From a bacterium (GTDB lineage: Bacteria > Verrucomicrobiota > Verrucomicrobiia > Chthoniobacterales > UBA6821): a DNA stretch of 64,000 nucleotides. The stretch is from the NCBI GenBank assembly GCA_021849805.1, contig JAJZSL010000001.1, forward strand, positions 62,001 through 126,000. Direction: 5' to 3'. Numbering within the stretch: the first letter of the stretch is position 1; the number at the start of each line of letters is the position of its first letter. A program made the position numbers and the translations under genes. Under the pieces are notes generated by a model. That model saw only the letters and a program-made list of their open reading frames with translations. It had not been told where the DNA came from and did not search any database. This document shows positions 39,284-48,418 of the stretch, piece by piece.

Positions 39284-41197
39284 ATGTCCTCGAACTTCGA
39301 TGTGCGTTCTACCAGCAGTGAAGGTGCTCAACGTTCTTCGAGCTTTCATGCTCAGCGTACCGATAAGTCTTTCAATAGCGAAGAGAGTGAATTTGGTAAC
39401 TTAGCAGGAATCGGGGTTAGTGAGAATTCAGCAGCAGAAAAACCTTTTTATGATCGATGGATGAGAGGTTTTGGAAGTGTGGTGAGTTGGTTGTTTGGCT
39501 TTCATCGATCAGAAGGGAGTCCAGTAGGTAAGTTAGAAAAGATCGAACCTGTTCCAAAATGTATCCCGAGGAAAAATATCTTCCAAGCTAATGACGATCA
39601 AAAAGAGAAGATCAGTGCTGAATTCCAAAAGGCCCTCACTCAACATTTTCAAGATTCTTTAAATAATTCATCATCCAGCAGTCTTCCAGATAGTAGTGAT
39701 GATCAACAAAGAAGAAAAGAGACAGAGTATCTCTATGCCTTTCCAACTCAATTAGAAGGTGGTGCTACTAATAGACAAATATGCGATGCTGATGAAAATA
39801 TTTCAAAAGCTGATGGTGAACTTACGCATTCTCGAACAGATGGAGATACAGTGATTCCATCAAATCATGGAACTCCGTTGGATACATTTAATAACGATCT
39901 CAATGAATTTGATAACGCTCTAAAAGAATACTGTGGTGATTTTTTAGAAGCATACAAATTTTGTGTTGCTTCAAACACAATTGCCATCATTCCCGCAGAG
40001 TTGATGATGAAGTTGCCCTCAGAGGACAAGTTGTCAGAGGACAAGTTGCCAATAATGGCATTTTCAGATAAAAAGCGCTTTGCTAAGGTGAGTAGAGAAA
40101 CTTCACCAGAAGGAGAAATCACATCGCTAACAGTGAGATTGGAGTTAGCAGGCGAAGAGACTCCTACAGCATTTCCAGATCCTATCAAAGATTTAGAAAA
40201 CTATGTTGCAGATACAAGGTCGGTTTTCTCATTAACCTTTCGCAAGAAGGAGACTGTAGACAGGGATGACTCACCAATTTCCGTAACCTGCAACCACGTT
40301 GAAAACCGCTATGAGCTTCTCCCTAATGTTAAGGAAACAATCATAACAAGTTCTCAGGAGATAACATTAGGTGCCATAAATCAAGGTGGACATAACGTCT
40401 GCTGGTTAAGAGCAATCATTCCAATGAGCTCTTCCTTTCAAGGAGGTGTGAATGAGAGAAAAGCGCTAGAGAAAAAGCTTGATCAGTCGTTAGTTTCTCA
40501 GTCGTTAGTTCCAGTAGAAGCTTCAAGATCAGCATCGAGTCATCCTTTAGAGAGTGAGCCTGCTGATCCGTTATTGACTACACTTCTGGGAGAAAAAACT
40601 CAATGTTTCATCGATGGTGAGATGATAGGGACCATGAACGAACTATCAACTTTTTGCGGCGATGCTACTGACACAATGATCAGGCTGATGAGTAGGAATG
40701 TAGCAGCGATGGCTCAGGAGGTACTAGATGATTATCTAAAAGAAGAAGCGCAAGCAGGTCAATTATATGGCCTTCTTGAGGGGGGTGGTACTCCGACTGA
40801 CACTGGAAATAGCAAAAATAACAATCATCAGCGCTTTGAAATTAACAAAAGAACTAATCTCAATGGTGATGGCGTCCTCAGTGTCAAATTTTATACTCAG
40901 GGCGAATTAAAGTCAGTCTATCGTAAGGGAGCGCAAGGGAAGGAACTTGATCAAATCGATCTTGAACCCTCTCGCATACAAGCTGCTATTTTCGACGAAG
41001 ATGACAAAGAATTAATTCTCAACTCCAGAAAAACTGCAGAAATAGCAGTGACCTTGGAGCTTATAAAAGGAGAGAGCATAGGGAATCAAACGCCATCTTA
41101 CTCTATAAATTGTAGAGAATTCTCCCATCATTATAAAATTAAGAAATTATCAAAATGGAGTCGCTGGATTCGGAGTTTTGTAAACTGGAAAAGATAA
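39284..41197 (+). CDS. Large unknown protein inserted in the sphingolipid locus
   Basis: Not recognised. 637 residues on the strand opposite to its neighbours. It starts MSSNFDVRSTSSEGAQRSSS, Ser-rich and probably disordered, with no signal peptide. At 60-73 there is a hydrophobic patch (MRGFGSVVSWLFGF), and near the C-terminus a Trp/basic patch (LSKWSRWIRSFVNWKR). A 15-base unit is tandemly repeated at 40019-40048. Between lie two regions with similar polar beta-type segments (residues about 275-300 and 540-560, for example SLTVRLELAGEE and LSVKFYTQGEL). The SWLFG element recurs in the unknown gene at 51978. A signal-less secreted protein or scaffold is possible. Confidence 0.7.
   Translation: MSSNFDVRSTSSEGAQRSSSFHAQRTDKSFNSEESEFGNLAGIGVSENSAAEKPFYDRWMRGFGSVVSWLFGFHRSEGSPVGKLEKIEPVPKCIPRKNIFQANDDQKEKISAEFQKALTQHFQDSLNNSSSSSLPDSSDDQQRRKETEYLYAFPTQLEGGATNRQICDADENISKADGELTHSRTDGDTVIPSNHGTPLDTFNNDLNEFDNALKEYCGDFLEAYKFCVASNTIAIIPAELMMKLPSEDKLSEDKLPIMAFSDKKRFAKVSRETSPEGEITSLTVRLELAGEETPTAFPDPIKDLENYVADTRSVFSLTFRKKETVDRDDSPISVTCNHVENRYELLPNVKETIITSSQEITLGAINQGGHNVCWLRAIIPMSSSFQGGVNERKALEKKLDQSLVSQSLVPVEASRSASSHPLESEPADPLLTTLLGEKTQCFIDGEMIGTMNELSTFCGDATDTMIRLMSRNVAAMAQEVLDDYLKEEAQAGQLYGLLEGGGTPTDTGNSKNNNHQRFEINKRTNLNGDGVLSVKFYTQGELKSVYRKGAQGKELDQIDLEPSRIQAAIFDEDDKELILNSRKTAEIAVTLELIKGESIGNQTPSYSINCREFSHHYKIKKLSKWSRWIRSFVNWKR
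40019..40048 (+). repeat. 15-nt exact tandem repeat in the unknown 637-residue gene
   Basis: The unit TCAGAGGACAAGTTG occurs twice in tandem and encodes SEDKL twice. It keeps the reading frame, suggesting a slippage duplication in a flexible region. Confidence 0.85.
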
Positions 41198-41238
41198 AGA
41201 AGACTATCTCTTTAGTCAAAACATGCACGGACTCATGA

Positions 41239-42417
41239 TTAGACGCCTGCTCGCTCTAGTAGGGAGCTGAGTACTTTTTCGGCTTCAAAATATTCTCGAG
41301 CTATTTGGAGAGCTGCTTGAGAATGTTTTTTATAATCAGTACGAATCGAGCGAGCTGCCTCTACAATTTCTTCCATTGTTGAGAAACCAATCAAACCAAT
41401 GCCATCTCCGTAGAGATGACTAAATCCAGTTTCTTGAGTGATAACAGGTCGACCAGCAGCCAAATAACAAGCGCTCCGATCGCTAAACCATCCAGTCTTC
41501 AAGCGAACGTATTGATCCTTAGCACAGGTAAATTCTCCTCGTGAGGAGCAAATGTAGTCCTTATAACTTCTCCAATTCACGCTTAAATCGTGTGGTAGTA
41601 TCAATCGCCAATGATTGTTGATGAAGAGATTTTTTTCTTCTTGGTTGTTGATCTCGGTAGCGAGTTCAAAAGTTTCACCACATTTTCTAGGAGCCTGGAG
41701 AAACTTTAAAAATTCTAATGACTTGCTCCAGAGGTAGGTGGAATCATGCCAGAGGATATCTTTTTTTCCACTTGTTGACCAATTGCAGACCGAGGTGTAG
41801 AGCGCTTCTTGGGCGGGAGGAGGAGCTTCTAAGGTTGAGCACCAAAGATCAGTAACAATGGGTTGTCGTGTTGGTAACCAGTGAAAATCATGCAGAGGAA
41901 CAGGAAAAGAGGGGGTTCCAATAGCTTCTCCAAAGGTAAAGAGGTGATGATGCTTTTTGAGAAAAGAGATTGTTTCCTCCCTGCCTTGGTCAATTTTAAT
42001 TTGCTCAACACCAGGATCGCTTTCGACATAGATGAGGTTGTTCACAGAAGCTAAGTCTTCATAGAAATCATGAGAGCCGCAGACATTGAGTGCAGCATCG
42101 CATGTTCGATAGAGCTCGAGGAGCTCTGCATGCCGCATTCCTACTATTTCAAAAGGATCTTTGTAGCGAGCGCAGTAAGCCCACTGAAAGTTATATTCCT
42201 TTGCTAAGGTTGCTACTGTTGATGCTCCATAGGTGTAATCATCAGAAATATCAAAGGTGGAAGGATTATAAGGAAAGTTCACTGTATCCTCAACGTAGTA
42301 GACATCATGCCCCAAGCGCTGAAGTCCAATGATGTAGTGCAGGTGCTGCCAAATAACCCCAGCAATAGGGCAGCCTCCCATGAATCCTAAGATAATAATT
42401 TTCTTTTTAGTAATCAT
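41239..42417 (-). CDS. GT-B-like glycosyltransferase, next to ABC exporter
   Basis: 392 residues, cytoplasmic. The start KKIIILGFMGGCPIAGVIWQ, then HYIIGLQRLGHDVYYVEDT is typical for a GT-B first strand and helix. The C-terminal KTGWFSDRSACYLAAGRPV, then ITQETG matches the segment in the gene at 37864, so the two are paralogues. It begins 5 bases after the exporter gene, which makes co-transcription nearly certain. It probably adds a sugar to the lipid that the transporter flips. The exact glycosyltransferase family is not recognised. Confidence 0.6.
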   Translation of the reverse strand: MITKKKIIILGFMGGCPIAGVIWQHLHYIIGLQRLGHDVYYVEDTVNFPYNPSTFDISDDYTYGASTVATLAKEYNFQWAYCARYKDPFEIVGMRHAELLELYRTCDAALNVCGSHDFYEDLASVNNLIYVESDPGVEQIKIDQGREETISFLKKHHHLFTFGEAIGTPSFPVPLHDFHWLPTRQPIVTDLWCSTLEAPPPAQEALYTSVCNWSTSGKKDILWHDSTYLWSKSLEFLKFLQAPRKCGETFELATEINNQEEKNLFINNHWRLILPHDLSVNWRSYKDYICSSRGEFTCAKDQYVRLKTGWFSDRSACYLAAGRPVITQETGFSHLYGDGIGLIGFSTMEEIVEAARSIRTDYKKHSQAALQIAREYFEAEKVLSSLLERAGV

Positions 42418-42422
42418 CTCCT

Positions 42423-44198
42423 CTAAGACATAGCATGATACAAACGAGCGTACGAACCGCCCGCAGAGAGCAAATGAGCCCCGCTTCCTTGCTCACCAAT
42501 AGTTCCGCCTTCCAGCACGACAATCTTCTCTAGCCGATGAACAGTTGCAATACGATGAGTGACAATGAGGGTTGTGCGTCCTTGCATCAATTCAAAAATA
42601 GTTTCCATAACTGCTTTTTCTGTTTGAGGATCAAGGGCAGAAGTTGGTTCATCAAGTAAGAGAATTGGTGCATTTTTCAAAAAAGCACGCGCAATACCAA
42701 TGCGCTGGCGCTGTCCCACACTCAAGTGCCCACCGCGCTCGCCAACATGAGTTTGAAAACCATGGGGCATCCCCATAATAAAGTCATAAGCTCTAGCTTG
42801 TCGGGCAGCCTCCATGATCTCCTCCTTGCTAGCTCCTTGACGACCATAAGCAATATTTTCTTCAATTGTGGAGGAGAAGAGAACCGTTTCTTGGAAGACC
42901 ATTCCAAGTTGAGCGCGCAGAGAATCTTTTCTCAAAGTACGGAGATCTTTTCCATCAAGGGTAAGCTTTCCTTCTGAAGGATCATAAAATCTTGGAATAA
43001 GACTTAGTAGTGTGCTCTTGCCAGCTCCAGTTCCTCCGACAAAGGCAACTCTTTCTCCTGGAGCAATCACCAAGTTAATATTCTTGAGGATTGTTTTCTC
43101 AGGGGTATAGAAAAAGGAGAGATCATGAAAACAAATTTCTCCTTCCGCTTGCTCCAGTACTGTTGCTCCAGGCAAGTCCTTGGTTGCTTCTTTTTCATCG
43201 AGCACTTCAAAACATCGCTCTGCTCCAGCAGCAGCTCCTTCCAGCGCCCAGGCAGTGTAAGTGAGTTGTTCAATAGGTTGATACAACATCACCAGGTAGG
43301 TTGAGAAGACAAGCAAATCACCGAGAGAGAGTTTGGAGTCTAGAACTTGAAGAGCTCCTAGGGAGTACATCAAGGCAGTCCCCAGAGCCATTAAGGTTCC
43401 AATGACTAGTGCACTTTGCGTAGAGGTGATATTGAGGCGAAAGCTGGCCTCAAGACTTCGCTTAGCATGATGATGAAATTGATCTACTTCGAAAGCTTCT
43501 CTTCCAAAGGATTGAATCATTCGTATGGAGCTCAATCCTTCTTGAGCTGTGGCTAAGAGATCACTCTCCCTCTCTTGAATAGAAGTCGATTCCTTGCGAA
43601 TTCTCTCAGCATAGTAGCGCATACTAAGGATAAACAGAGGGAGGACTGCCAAGGAGAGAAGTGTTAGTTTCCAATCCATCCGCATCATGATAATGAGTGC
43701 TAAGAACAACATCAGGGTAGAAGTGAAAATAGTCGAAAATCCTTTGTTATACATTGTTTGAATCGATTGCGAGTCATAGGTCACACGATAAGAGGAGTCA
43801 CTACTTCGACGTGCATCATGGTACTTAAGTGGTAGAGACTGCAGGCAGGTGTAGAGGTCGGTGCGCAACTTCAATGTTCCCTCTAGTCCAATACGTAAGA
43901 GAACCATGTTTGTTATCAGTGTGATAAAACTGGAGCAAAGGGTGATGAGAATGAGTGCTAGGGAGAGCAGAAGAATAGCTCCCATCTTCGAGGTCCAGCC
44001 AAAGTAAGTGGCAATAAAAATTTTTGCAGAAGAAGTCGTTGAAGTTATCTCTGGGGTGAGTATGCCATCAACCATGTATTTAAAGGGCCATGGTTTTAGG
44101 AGATTGATAATCACGCCAGCAATCATGAGAAAAATTGAGAGAATTGTTCTCCAGAAGAACTGATTAAAGTAACGGAAAATTCGAAGATAAAGATTCAT
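42423..44198 (-). CDS. MsbA-like lipid ABC exporter (fused membrane and ATPase domains)
   Basis: Half-transporter of 591 residues: six-helix ABC membrane domain (about 15-315) and ATPase domain (350-591). Walker A GGTGAGKST is at 388-396, the signature motif is LSVGQ (492-496, with Val for the usual Gly), Walker B ILLLDEPTSALD follows, then the H-loop in IVTHRIATV. Homodimers of this type flip lipids, lipid A precursors or peptides. The adjacent glycosyltransferase and nearby ceramide genes suggest a glycosphingolipid as substrate; lipid A core remains an alternative. Confidence 0.88.
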   Translation of the reverse strand: MNLYLRIFRYFNQFFWRTILSIFLMIAGVIINLLKPWPFKYMVDGILTPEITSTTSSAKIFIATYFGWTSKMGAILLLSLALILITLCSSFITLITNMVLLRIGLEGTLKLRTDLYTCLQSLPLKYHDARRSSDSSYRVTYDSQSIQTMYNKGFSTIFTSTLMLFLALIIMMRMDWKLTLLSLAVLPLFILSMRYYAERIRKESTSIQERESDLLATAQEGLSSIRMIQSFGREAFEVDQFHHHAKRSLEASFRLNITSTQSALVIGTLMALGTALMYSLGALQVLDSKLSLGDLLVFSTYLVMLYQPIEQLTYTAWALEGAAAGAERCFEVLDEKEATKDLPGATVLEQAEGEICFHDLSFFYTPEKTILKNINLVIAPGERVAFVGGTGAGKSTLLSLIPRFYDPSEGKLTLDGKDLRTLRKDSLRAQLGMVFQETVLFSSTIEENIAYGRQGASKEEIMEAARQARAYDFIMGMPHGFQTHVGERGGHLSVGQRQRIGIARAFLKNAPILLLDEPTSALDPQTEKAVMETIFELMQGRTTLIVTHRIATVHRLEKIVVLEGGTIGEQGSGAHLLSAGGSYARLYHAMS

Positions 44199-44745
44199 GA
44201 GATTTGCTCCTCACACAGCCTCAATTCCACGGTTGCAATGGGGATGAGTCAGTGTAAGGATTTTTTAGCAAAAATAGTCTTCATAGAGCCACCACTCGCC
44301 TGGATGGTGCATGAGGCTTTGGAAAAAACTTTTTGAGAAAAAGTATCATATTGCCCAACATCGCTATTCTCAACTGCGGAATTTAGGTTCCATAAGAATC
44401 AGAGAGTTTGATGAGAGGATTATTTGAGAGAGGGTTGCGGCCTATTTGATGCTGATTATTTCTAGAAGAGTCAGAAGGCTGATGCATACTAGGTTCAAAG
44501 CAAATATTGATTGGAGACATATGTCACCATAGAGAGTCCACTATGAAATTTCCTCTCTCTTTTTCTCCAGGAGTTCTTTTCAATCCTCTCCTAACAATTA
44601 GGAAGAAGTAATTGATCCCTAGATTCAAAACTGGGGATTTCAACACTGATGAAAGAGGAGAAAAGGGAATTGAGGAGAGAACTCATTTTTTGCTATCGAG
44701 TTTTTCTTCATTCCCCTAAATTTCGCTAATAATGGCAATAATACA
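44199..44745. other. Long divergent intergenic region upstream of the ABC exporter
   Basis: About 550 bases, the longest gap in the window. I see no open frame with protein character and no known RNA motif (no SRP, tmRNA or riboswitch signature). A short inverted repeat CATAG/CTATG surrounds 44528-44545. The region must hold promoters for the minus-strand exporter operon and the plus-strand membrane glycosyltransferase. Otherwise nothing is recognised. Confidence 0.5.
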
Positions 44746-46305
44746 ATGGTGGTTATGATTTGGTTTTTTCTTTTTTTACTGACGCTAGCTCGGGTTGTTT
44801 TTGCAGCAACTGGACACTTCAGTGGCCAGGAGGCCTACCTCATGCTCTGTGCAGAACGCCTTGATTGGGGGTTTGTCGATGGACCTGCTGGGATAGCAGC
44901 TTTGATTCGATCTACGCCCCCCGTACTTAACTTCGCAGGTTATTCTTTGCTAGGGGTGAGGTTTCTCTCTCCCTGTTTTTTGTTTCTTTGCTCGTATTTT
45001 TTATGGTTGCTCTTGAAGAAACTCCAAGGAAGAGAGGTAGCACTCTGGAGTATTCTTGCTTTCAATCTTCTCCCACTGACCAATGCAGCAGCTCTCCTCA
45101 TGGATGGAGTGATGGTGCGGGTGACCTTCTGGCTAGGAACGCTAGCATGGGCTTGGTTACTGATGGTAGAGAGCAGGGAAGATTTCTTAGCATGGTCGAT
45201 TTTTGGTCTTCTCTTAGCTTTGGGTACACAAGTGAGCTATGCCATAGGATGGTTATTACCTGCTCTCCTTCTGCTCATGATGCTCAGGCGTCAGAAAGTT
45301 CCTCATTGGCCCTTAAGTGTGACCCTGCTTCTCCTGGCACTAGGTTGGGCAGGTCCTCTCTACTGGAATGCTACCCACGATTGGCTCCAGTGGGCAACAA
45401 TAACATGGGGTAGTTTTTGGTCCTATCAGCTACCTCCCTGGCATCTAGAGCTCAATGGAGCTTGGTTTTGGTTGTTGCTCTCTCTTCCTCTTATTTTTGG
45501 AGGAAGTGTAGCTAGTGTTTTTGCTTTTTTTAAAAAAAAGGAGAAAGACTTACTCTCCTTCTTGGCTCTGCTGATTGTTCCTCTCCTATTCTTCTTAGGA
45601 GGAATTGGACATGATCACCCTTCTTTTGATTTGCAACTTCTTCTCATGGCTCTTCTGCTTCCATTCTTAGTGGATTTTTTCATGAAAACGGAGAAGAGGA
45701 AAAAATCGGGACTCCTCCTTCTTCTCTGTATGGCGATCTTTTCTCTGATGACAGTTTGTTACTTTCTAAACGACGATGAGGAAAGTGACTCTACTTATTC
45801 TCTCTCAAGTCCACGCGGAGTAGAAGGAGTGCAAAGGGGAGCTGTTGAGTTGCTTCGACTTCGAGCACTCCTTGCCAGTTCTTCTACAAATAGCTCTGCG
45901 GAGCAATCTCTTCCCCCTTCGTTTCCATTTATCATTGCTCAATGCCCCCAACTAGCTGCTCTTCTCGGAGTAATACTTCCTATCCACTACCCCGAATTAC
46001 AAGGAGCTCCTTCAGTCTTCACTCCAGAGTCTCCCTCTTTTTCTAGTCAGTTTCAACTTTGGCCGCATTATGCTGATGCTACTCTCCAGAGCACTCCTGA
46101 TCCCCTTTATACTCAAGAGCCAAGAAGAAGTCCTTTTCTTGGGCATGATGCACTCTATATTACTAGGGAATTAGAAGGTGACTTGCCTGAGACGATCACG
46201 GGAGCCTTTGCTAGTGTGCTTCCTATCAGTGAAGTTTCTTTCAAGAGTGGCAAAGGACGCTTCATTATCTACAAGTGTACCAATTATCAAATGATGTCAC
46301 TCTGA
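44746..46305 (+). CDS. GT-C-like membrane glycosyltransferase (ArnT/PMT-type) with altered catalytic motif
   Basis: 519 residues with about ten hydrophobic segments in the first 350 and a soluble C-terminal part. The segment GQEAYLMLCAERLDWGFVDGP, in the first external loop, corresponds to the D-E-A-Y-Y...L-x-W-G-Y-x-D-H-P stretch of ArnT/GT83 and related lipid-linked sugar transferases. The expected catalytic Asp is Gln here, and the D-H-P is D-G-P. Activity is therefore doubtful, or a different residue is used. ATG at 44746 or 44755. No neighbouring co-transcribed gene. Confidence 0.65.
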   Translation: MVVMIWFFLFLLTLARVVFAATGHFSGQEAYLMLCAERLDWGFVDGPAGIAALIRSTPPVLNFAGYSLLGVRFLSPCFLFLCSYFLWLLLKKLQGREVALWSILAFNLLPLTNAAALLMDGVMVRVTFWLGTLAWAWLLMVESREDFLAWSIFGLLLALGTQVSYAIGWLLPALLLLMMLRRQKVPHWPLSVTLLLLALGWAGPLYWNATHDWLQWATITWGSFWSYQLPPWHLELNGAWFWLLLSLPLIFGGSVASVFAFFKKKEKDLLSFLALLIVPLLFFLGGIGHDHPSFDLQLLLMALLLPFLVDFFMKTEKRKKSGLLLLLCMAIFSLMTVCYFLNDDEESDSTYSLSSPRGVEGVQRGAVELLRLRALLASSSTNSSAEQSLPPSFPFIIAQCPQLAALLGVILPIHYPELQGAPSVFTPESPSFSSQFQLWPHYADATLQSTPDPLYTQEPRRSPFLGHDALYITRELEGDLPETITGAFASVLPISEVSFKSGKGRFIIYKCTNYQMMSL

Positions 46306-46411
46306 GCAGATCTCCTCTTAAGAAGATAGCATTTGAGAACATTGCAAGGATTTTTGCGAAAATTCACTTTTCCTCTCCCCTTGCTCTATGGTAATTTCAC
46401 TGGCCTTTGAT

Positions 46412-46483
46412 GCCAAGGTAGCTCAGAGGTAGAGCAGGGGACTCATAAGCCCTTGGTCGGGAGTTCAATTCTCCCCCTTGGCA
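46412..46483 (+). tRNA. tRNA with CAT anticodon (elongator Met or Ile2)
   Basis: Cloverleaf with acceptor GCCAAGG/CCTTGGC, D stem GCTC/GAGC, anticodon loop CTCATAA (anticodon CAT at 46444-46446), T arm GGGAG-TTCAATT-CTCCC and discriminator A. The anticodon stem GGGGA/GCCCT has an A-G mismatch next to the loop. Normal Watson-Crick pairing at the acceptor end excludes an initiator tRNA. A TilS-modified tRNA-Ile2 is an alternative that sequence alone cannot settle. CCA is not encoded. Confidence 0.88.
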
Positions 46484-46612
46484 AAAGAAGACCATTCTCT
46501 TGCTTTCAAAGCCTTATCAAAGTTCTACTATATTACCGTTTATAAAATAAAAATGACTTTTGTGATGACCAAGGTTTTTCATCACTAAGCACCTATCAAC
46601 TTACATTTCATT

Positions 46613-46993
46613 ATGACTACATCCAAAAGTGCTCCCAAGAAAAGTGATTCCGCAATCAAGCGTGCCAAGCAAGGAGTGACCCGTCATGCTCGTAACGTCA
46701 GCATGATGACCAGTCTTAAAACAATCGAGAAGAAAGTACTCAAAGCTCTTGGAGGAGAAGCAAGTGAACTTCAGAAAGTTTTCAGCCAGTTAGTTGCTGC
46801 GCTTGATAAAGCGGTTAAGAAAGGAGTCATTCACAAAAATAAGGCAAATCGCAAAAAGAGTCTTTACAACAAGCGCACTACTCCTGGTGTTGCTGCCCCT
46901 ACCAAAGCCCTCAAGAAATCAACTGCTCGCAAAGAGAGCTCAAAAGAAAAATCTCAAGCGAGAGCTAAGGTTAGATCAAAATCCAAAAAATAG
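46613..46993 (+). CDS. rpsT: 30S ribosomal protein S20 with basic C-terminal extension
   Basis: Primary 16S-binding protein. Residues 1-88 fit S20: SAIKRAKQGVTRHARNVSMM, VLKALGG...LQKVFSQLVAALDKAVKKGVIHKNKANRKKS. The remaining 38 residues are a Lys/Ser/Ala-rich tail without a counterpart in typical S20 (about 87 residues). The tail may be disordered and RNA-binding. Gene starts 129 bases after the CAT tRNA. Confidence 0.9.
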   Translation: MTTSKSAPKKSDSAIKRAKQGVTRHARNVSMMTSLKTIEKKVLKALGGEASELQKVFSQLVAALDKAVKKGVIHKNKANRKKSLYNKRTTPGVAAPTKALKKSTARKESSKEKSQARAKVRSKSKK

Positions 46994-47092
46994 ACTAAGA
47001 CTCAACAACTTTTACCTCGCCCACATTTCTCTTTAAACCATCCTAAATTCAACAAAATGTTCTCTCGCTTTCCTTGCTATTCTCTAAAAATA

Positions 47093-47896
47093 ATGAAAAA
47101 CATTCTTTTTCTCAGCTTACTATTCTTATCGTTATCAATCTACAGTTTAGAAGCTCAGAGTGGGGGAACAGCTGGAGCTCCAACTGCCAGTGATGAACTA
47201 ACTCCTGGGAAGGAGCGCATCTTCTCTGCCTATGTAGGGAATCTTCTCTCCTTAGAAGATGCTCCTATTCTCGATGGAGAGAGTATTGCGATGCCAGTAA
47301 AATTATACAATGCATTGCTCAATCTTCTTTGCTGGGAGGAGGATTACTTCCATTTATTTACTGCTAAAGCTGGTTCTTTTATTGATGAAGTTATTACTTT
47401 AGTCGATGGAAGACCCAAGCATCGCTATATTGTCAAAAGAGGTCAGGAAAATGTGATTCTCGGTTATTTAGCCTGTGGAGATAGAAAAGTCCTTGATGCA
47501 ACGGCAGCCAACGCAGCCAAGGAGCATGACTCTGAAGCCTATCAATATTTTTCACATCTTGGTATTAGTGGGAATATCCTTCGTCTCCACTTATATTATG
47601 ATTTTCTCTCCAGCAACCTGATCGAGAGTTTGTATGGTAAGTTTTATGATCCAAAATATAAGGGAGAGGATGCTGATTTCGGAACACATGTCTGGATGAT
47701 CACAAAGCCTTATACCACCAATCTCAAAGAGTCGAATATTCCTCAGAATGTTTTTGAATTGGATCTTTGTGTATCGTTGAACGATAAAGATGCTGCTGAA
47801 GCTTCAGAAGACTACGATAACTGGAATCACTACGAAAGCGGCAAGGTAGATCCTGATCATCAATACATCGATCAAAAAGGAGAGAATAATCCTTGA
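47093..47896 (+). CDS. Secreted protein of unknown function
   Basis: Not recognised. From ATG 47093 the protein has 267 residues with a signal peptide (ILFLSLLFLSLSIYSLEA, then QSGG). The mature protein is acidic, with aromatic residues, and no motif that I know; Cys occurs only singly (LLCWEE, ACGD, LDLCV). An upstream ATG at 47057 in frame would place basic residues before the signal peptide and is less likely. Stands alone after rpsT. Confidence 0.65.
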   Translation: MKNILFLSLLFLSLSIYSLEAQSGGTAGAPTASDELTPGKERIFSAYVGNLLSLEDAPILDGESIAMPVKLYNALLNLLCWEEDYFHLFTAKAGSFIDEVITLVDGRPKHRYIVKRGQENVILGYLACGDRKVLDATAANAAKEHDSEAYQYFSHLGISGNILRLHLYYDFLSSNLIESLYGKFYDPKYKGEDADFGTHVWMITKPYTTNLKESNIPQNVFELDLCVSLNDKDAAEASEDYDNWNHYESGKVDPDHQYIDQKGENNP

Positions 47897-48217
47897 TTTT
47901 TTAGTTCTGTTTTAGAGATTTTTTAACGGTGTAACGATGCTCAGTCAGTGGTAAGCATTCAATTTGAGTGCTGATTTCTAGAGCGTTTTAAATGAAGTTC
48001 TAGCCACTGTAGTTCTAGAAACGAGGAGAGGAACCCAAGACCAAACCGCAGTGTATCCTAGTATTCGAGGATTCGAGCACTGAAGTGATGCTACTATGCA
48101 GGACTACAACTTTCATGAAAATGCTACTAACTTGAGAAGGAGTCTCTAGAAGCATAGAGATTTTTTCCTCAGTGGACCATACTGTTCCTATTTTACTTGA
48201 CGAAAGGAGAATGACTC
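47897..48217. other. Intergenic region before the small membrane protein/MFS pair
   Basis: About 320 bases without a recognised gene or RNA. GTTCTAG occurs twice close together (near 47997 and 48010-48016), and a short CTCT/AGAG hairpin followed by T residues lies near 48150-48170. The end of the region has AAAGGAG, a good ribosome-binding site, 8 bases before a GTG start. Confidence 0.45.
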
Positions 48218-48418
48218 GTGAACAATAAATTTCTTTTTATGGAAATACTCCCTTCCCCTGCACTTCCTACCAAGGAGGAGGTCTGGCTTGAAGATCAGAA
48301 GATTCGTTTCTTTCTCTTTGCAGCTCTTCCTCTACTCATTGCTCTCTCTCTTGTGCTCTCAAGTCTGATTGCCGTTTGTATTGCTCTAAATTTTAATCCT
48401 CTCAATTGGTTGGAGTAA
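48218..48418 (+). CDS. Small single-span membrane protein coupled to MFS transporter
   Basis: 66 residues with GTG start. AAAGGAG lies 8 bases upstream, one of the best ribosome-binding sites in the window; an ATG at 48210 would stop after five codons. The protein has a polar N-terminal half and one membrane helix (FFLFAALPLLIALSLVLSSLIAV). Its stop overlaps the MFS start as TAATG, so the two are translated together. It may be an accessory subunit of the transporter. No family recognised. Confidence 0.65.
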   Translation: MNNKFLFMEILPSPALPTKEEVWLEDQKIRFFLFAALPLLIALSLVLSSLIAVCIALNFNPLNWLE

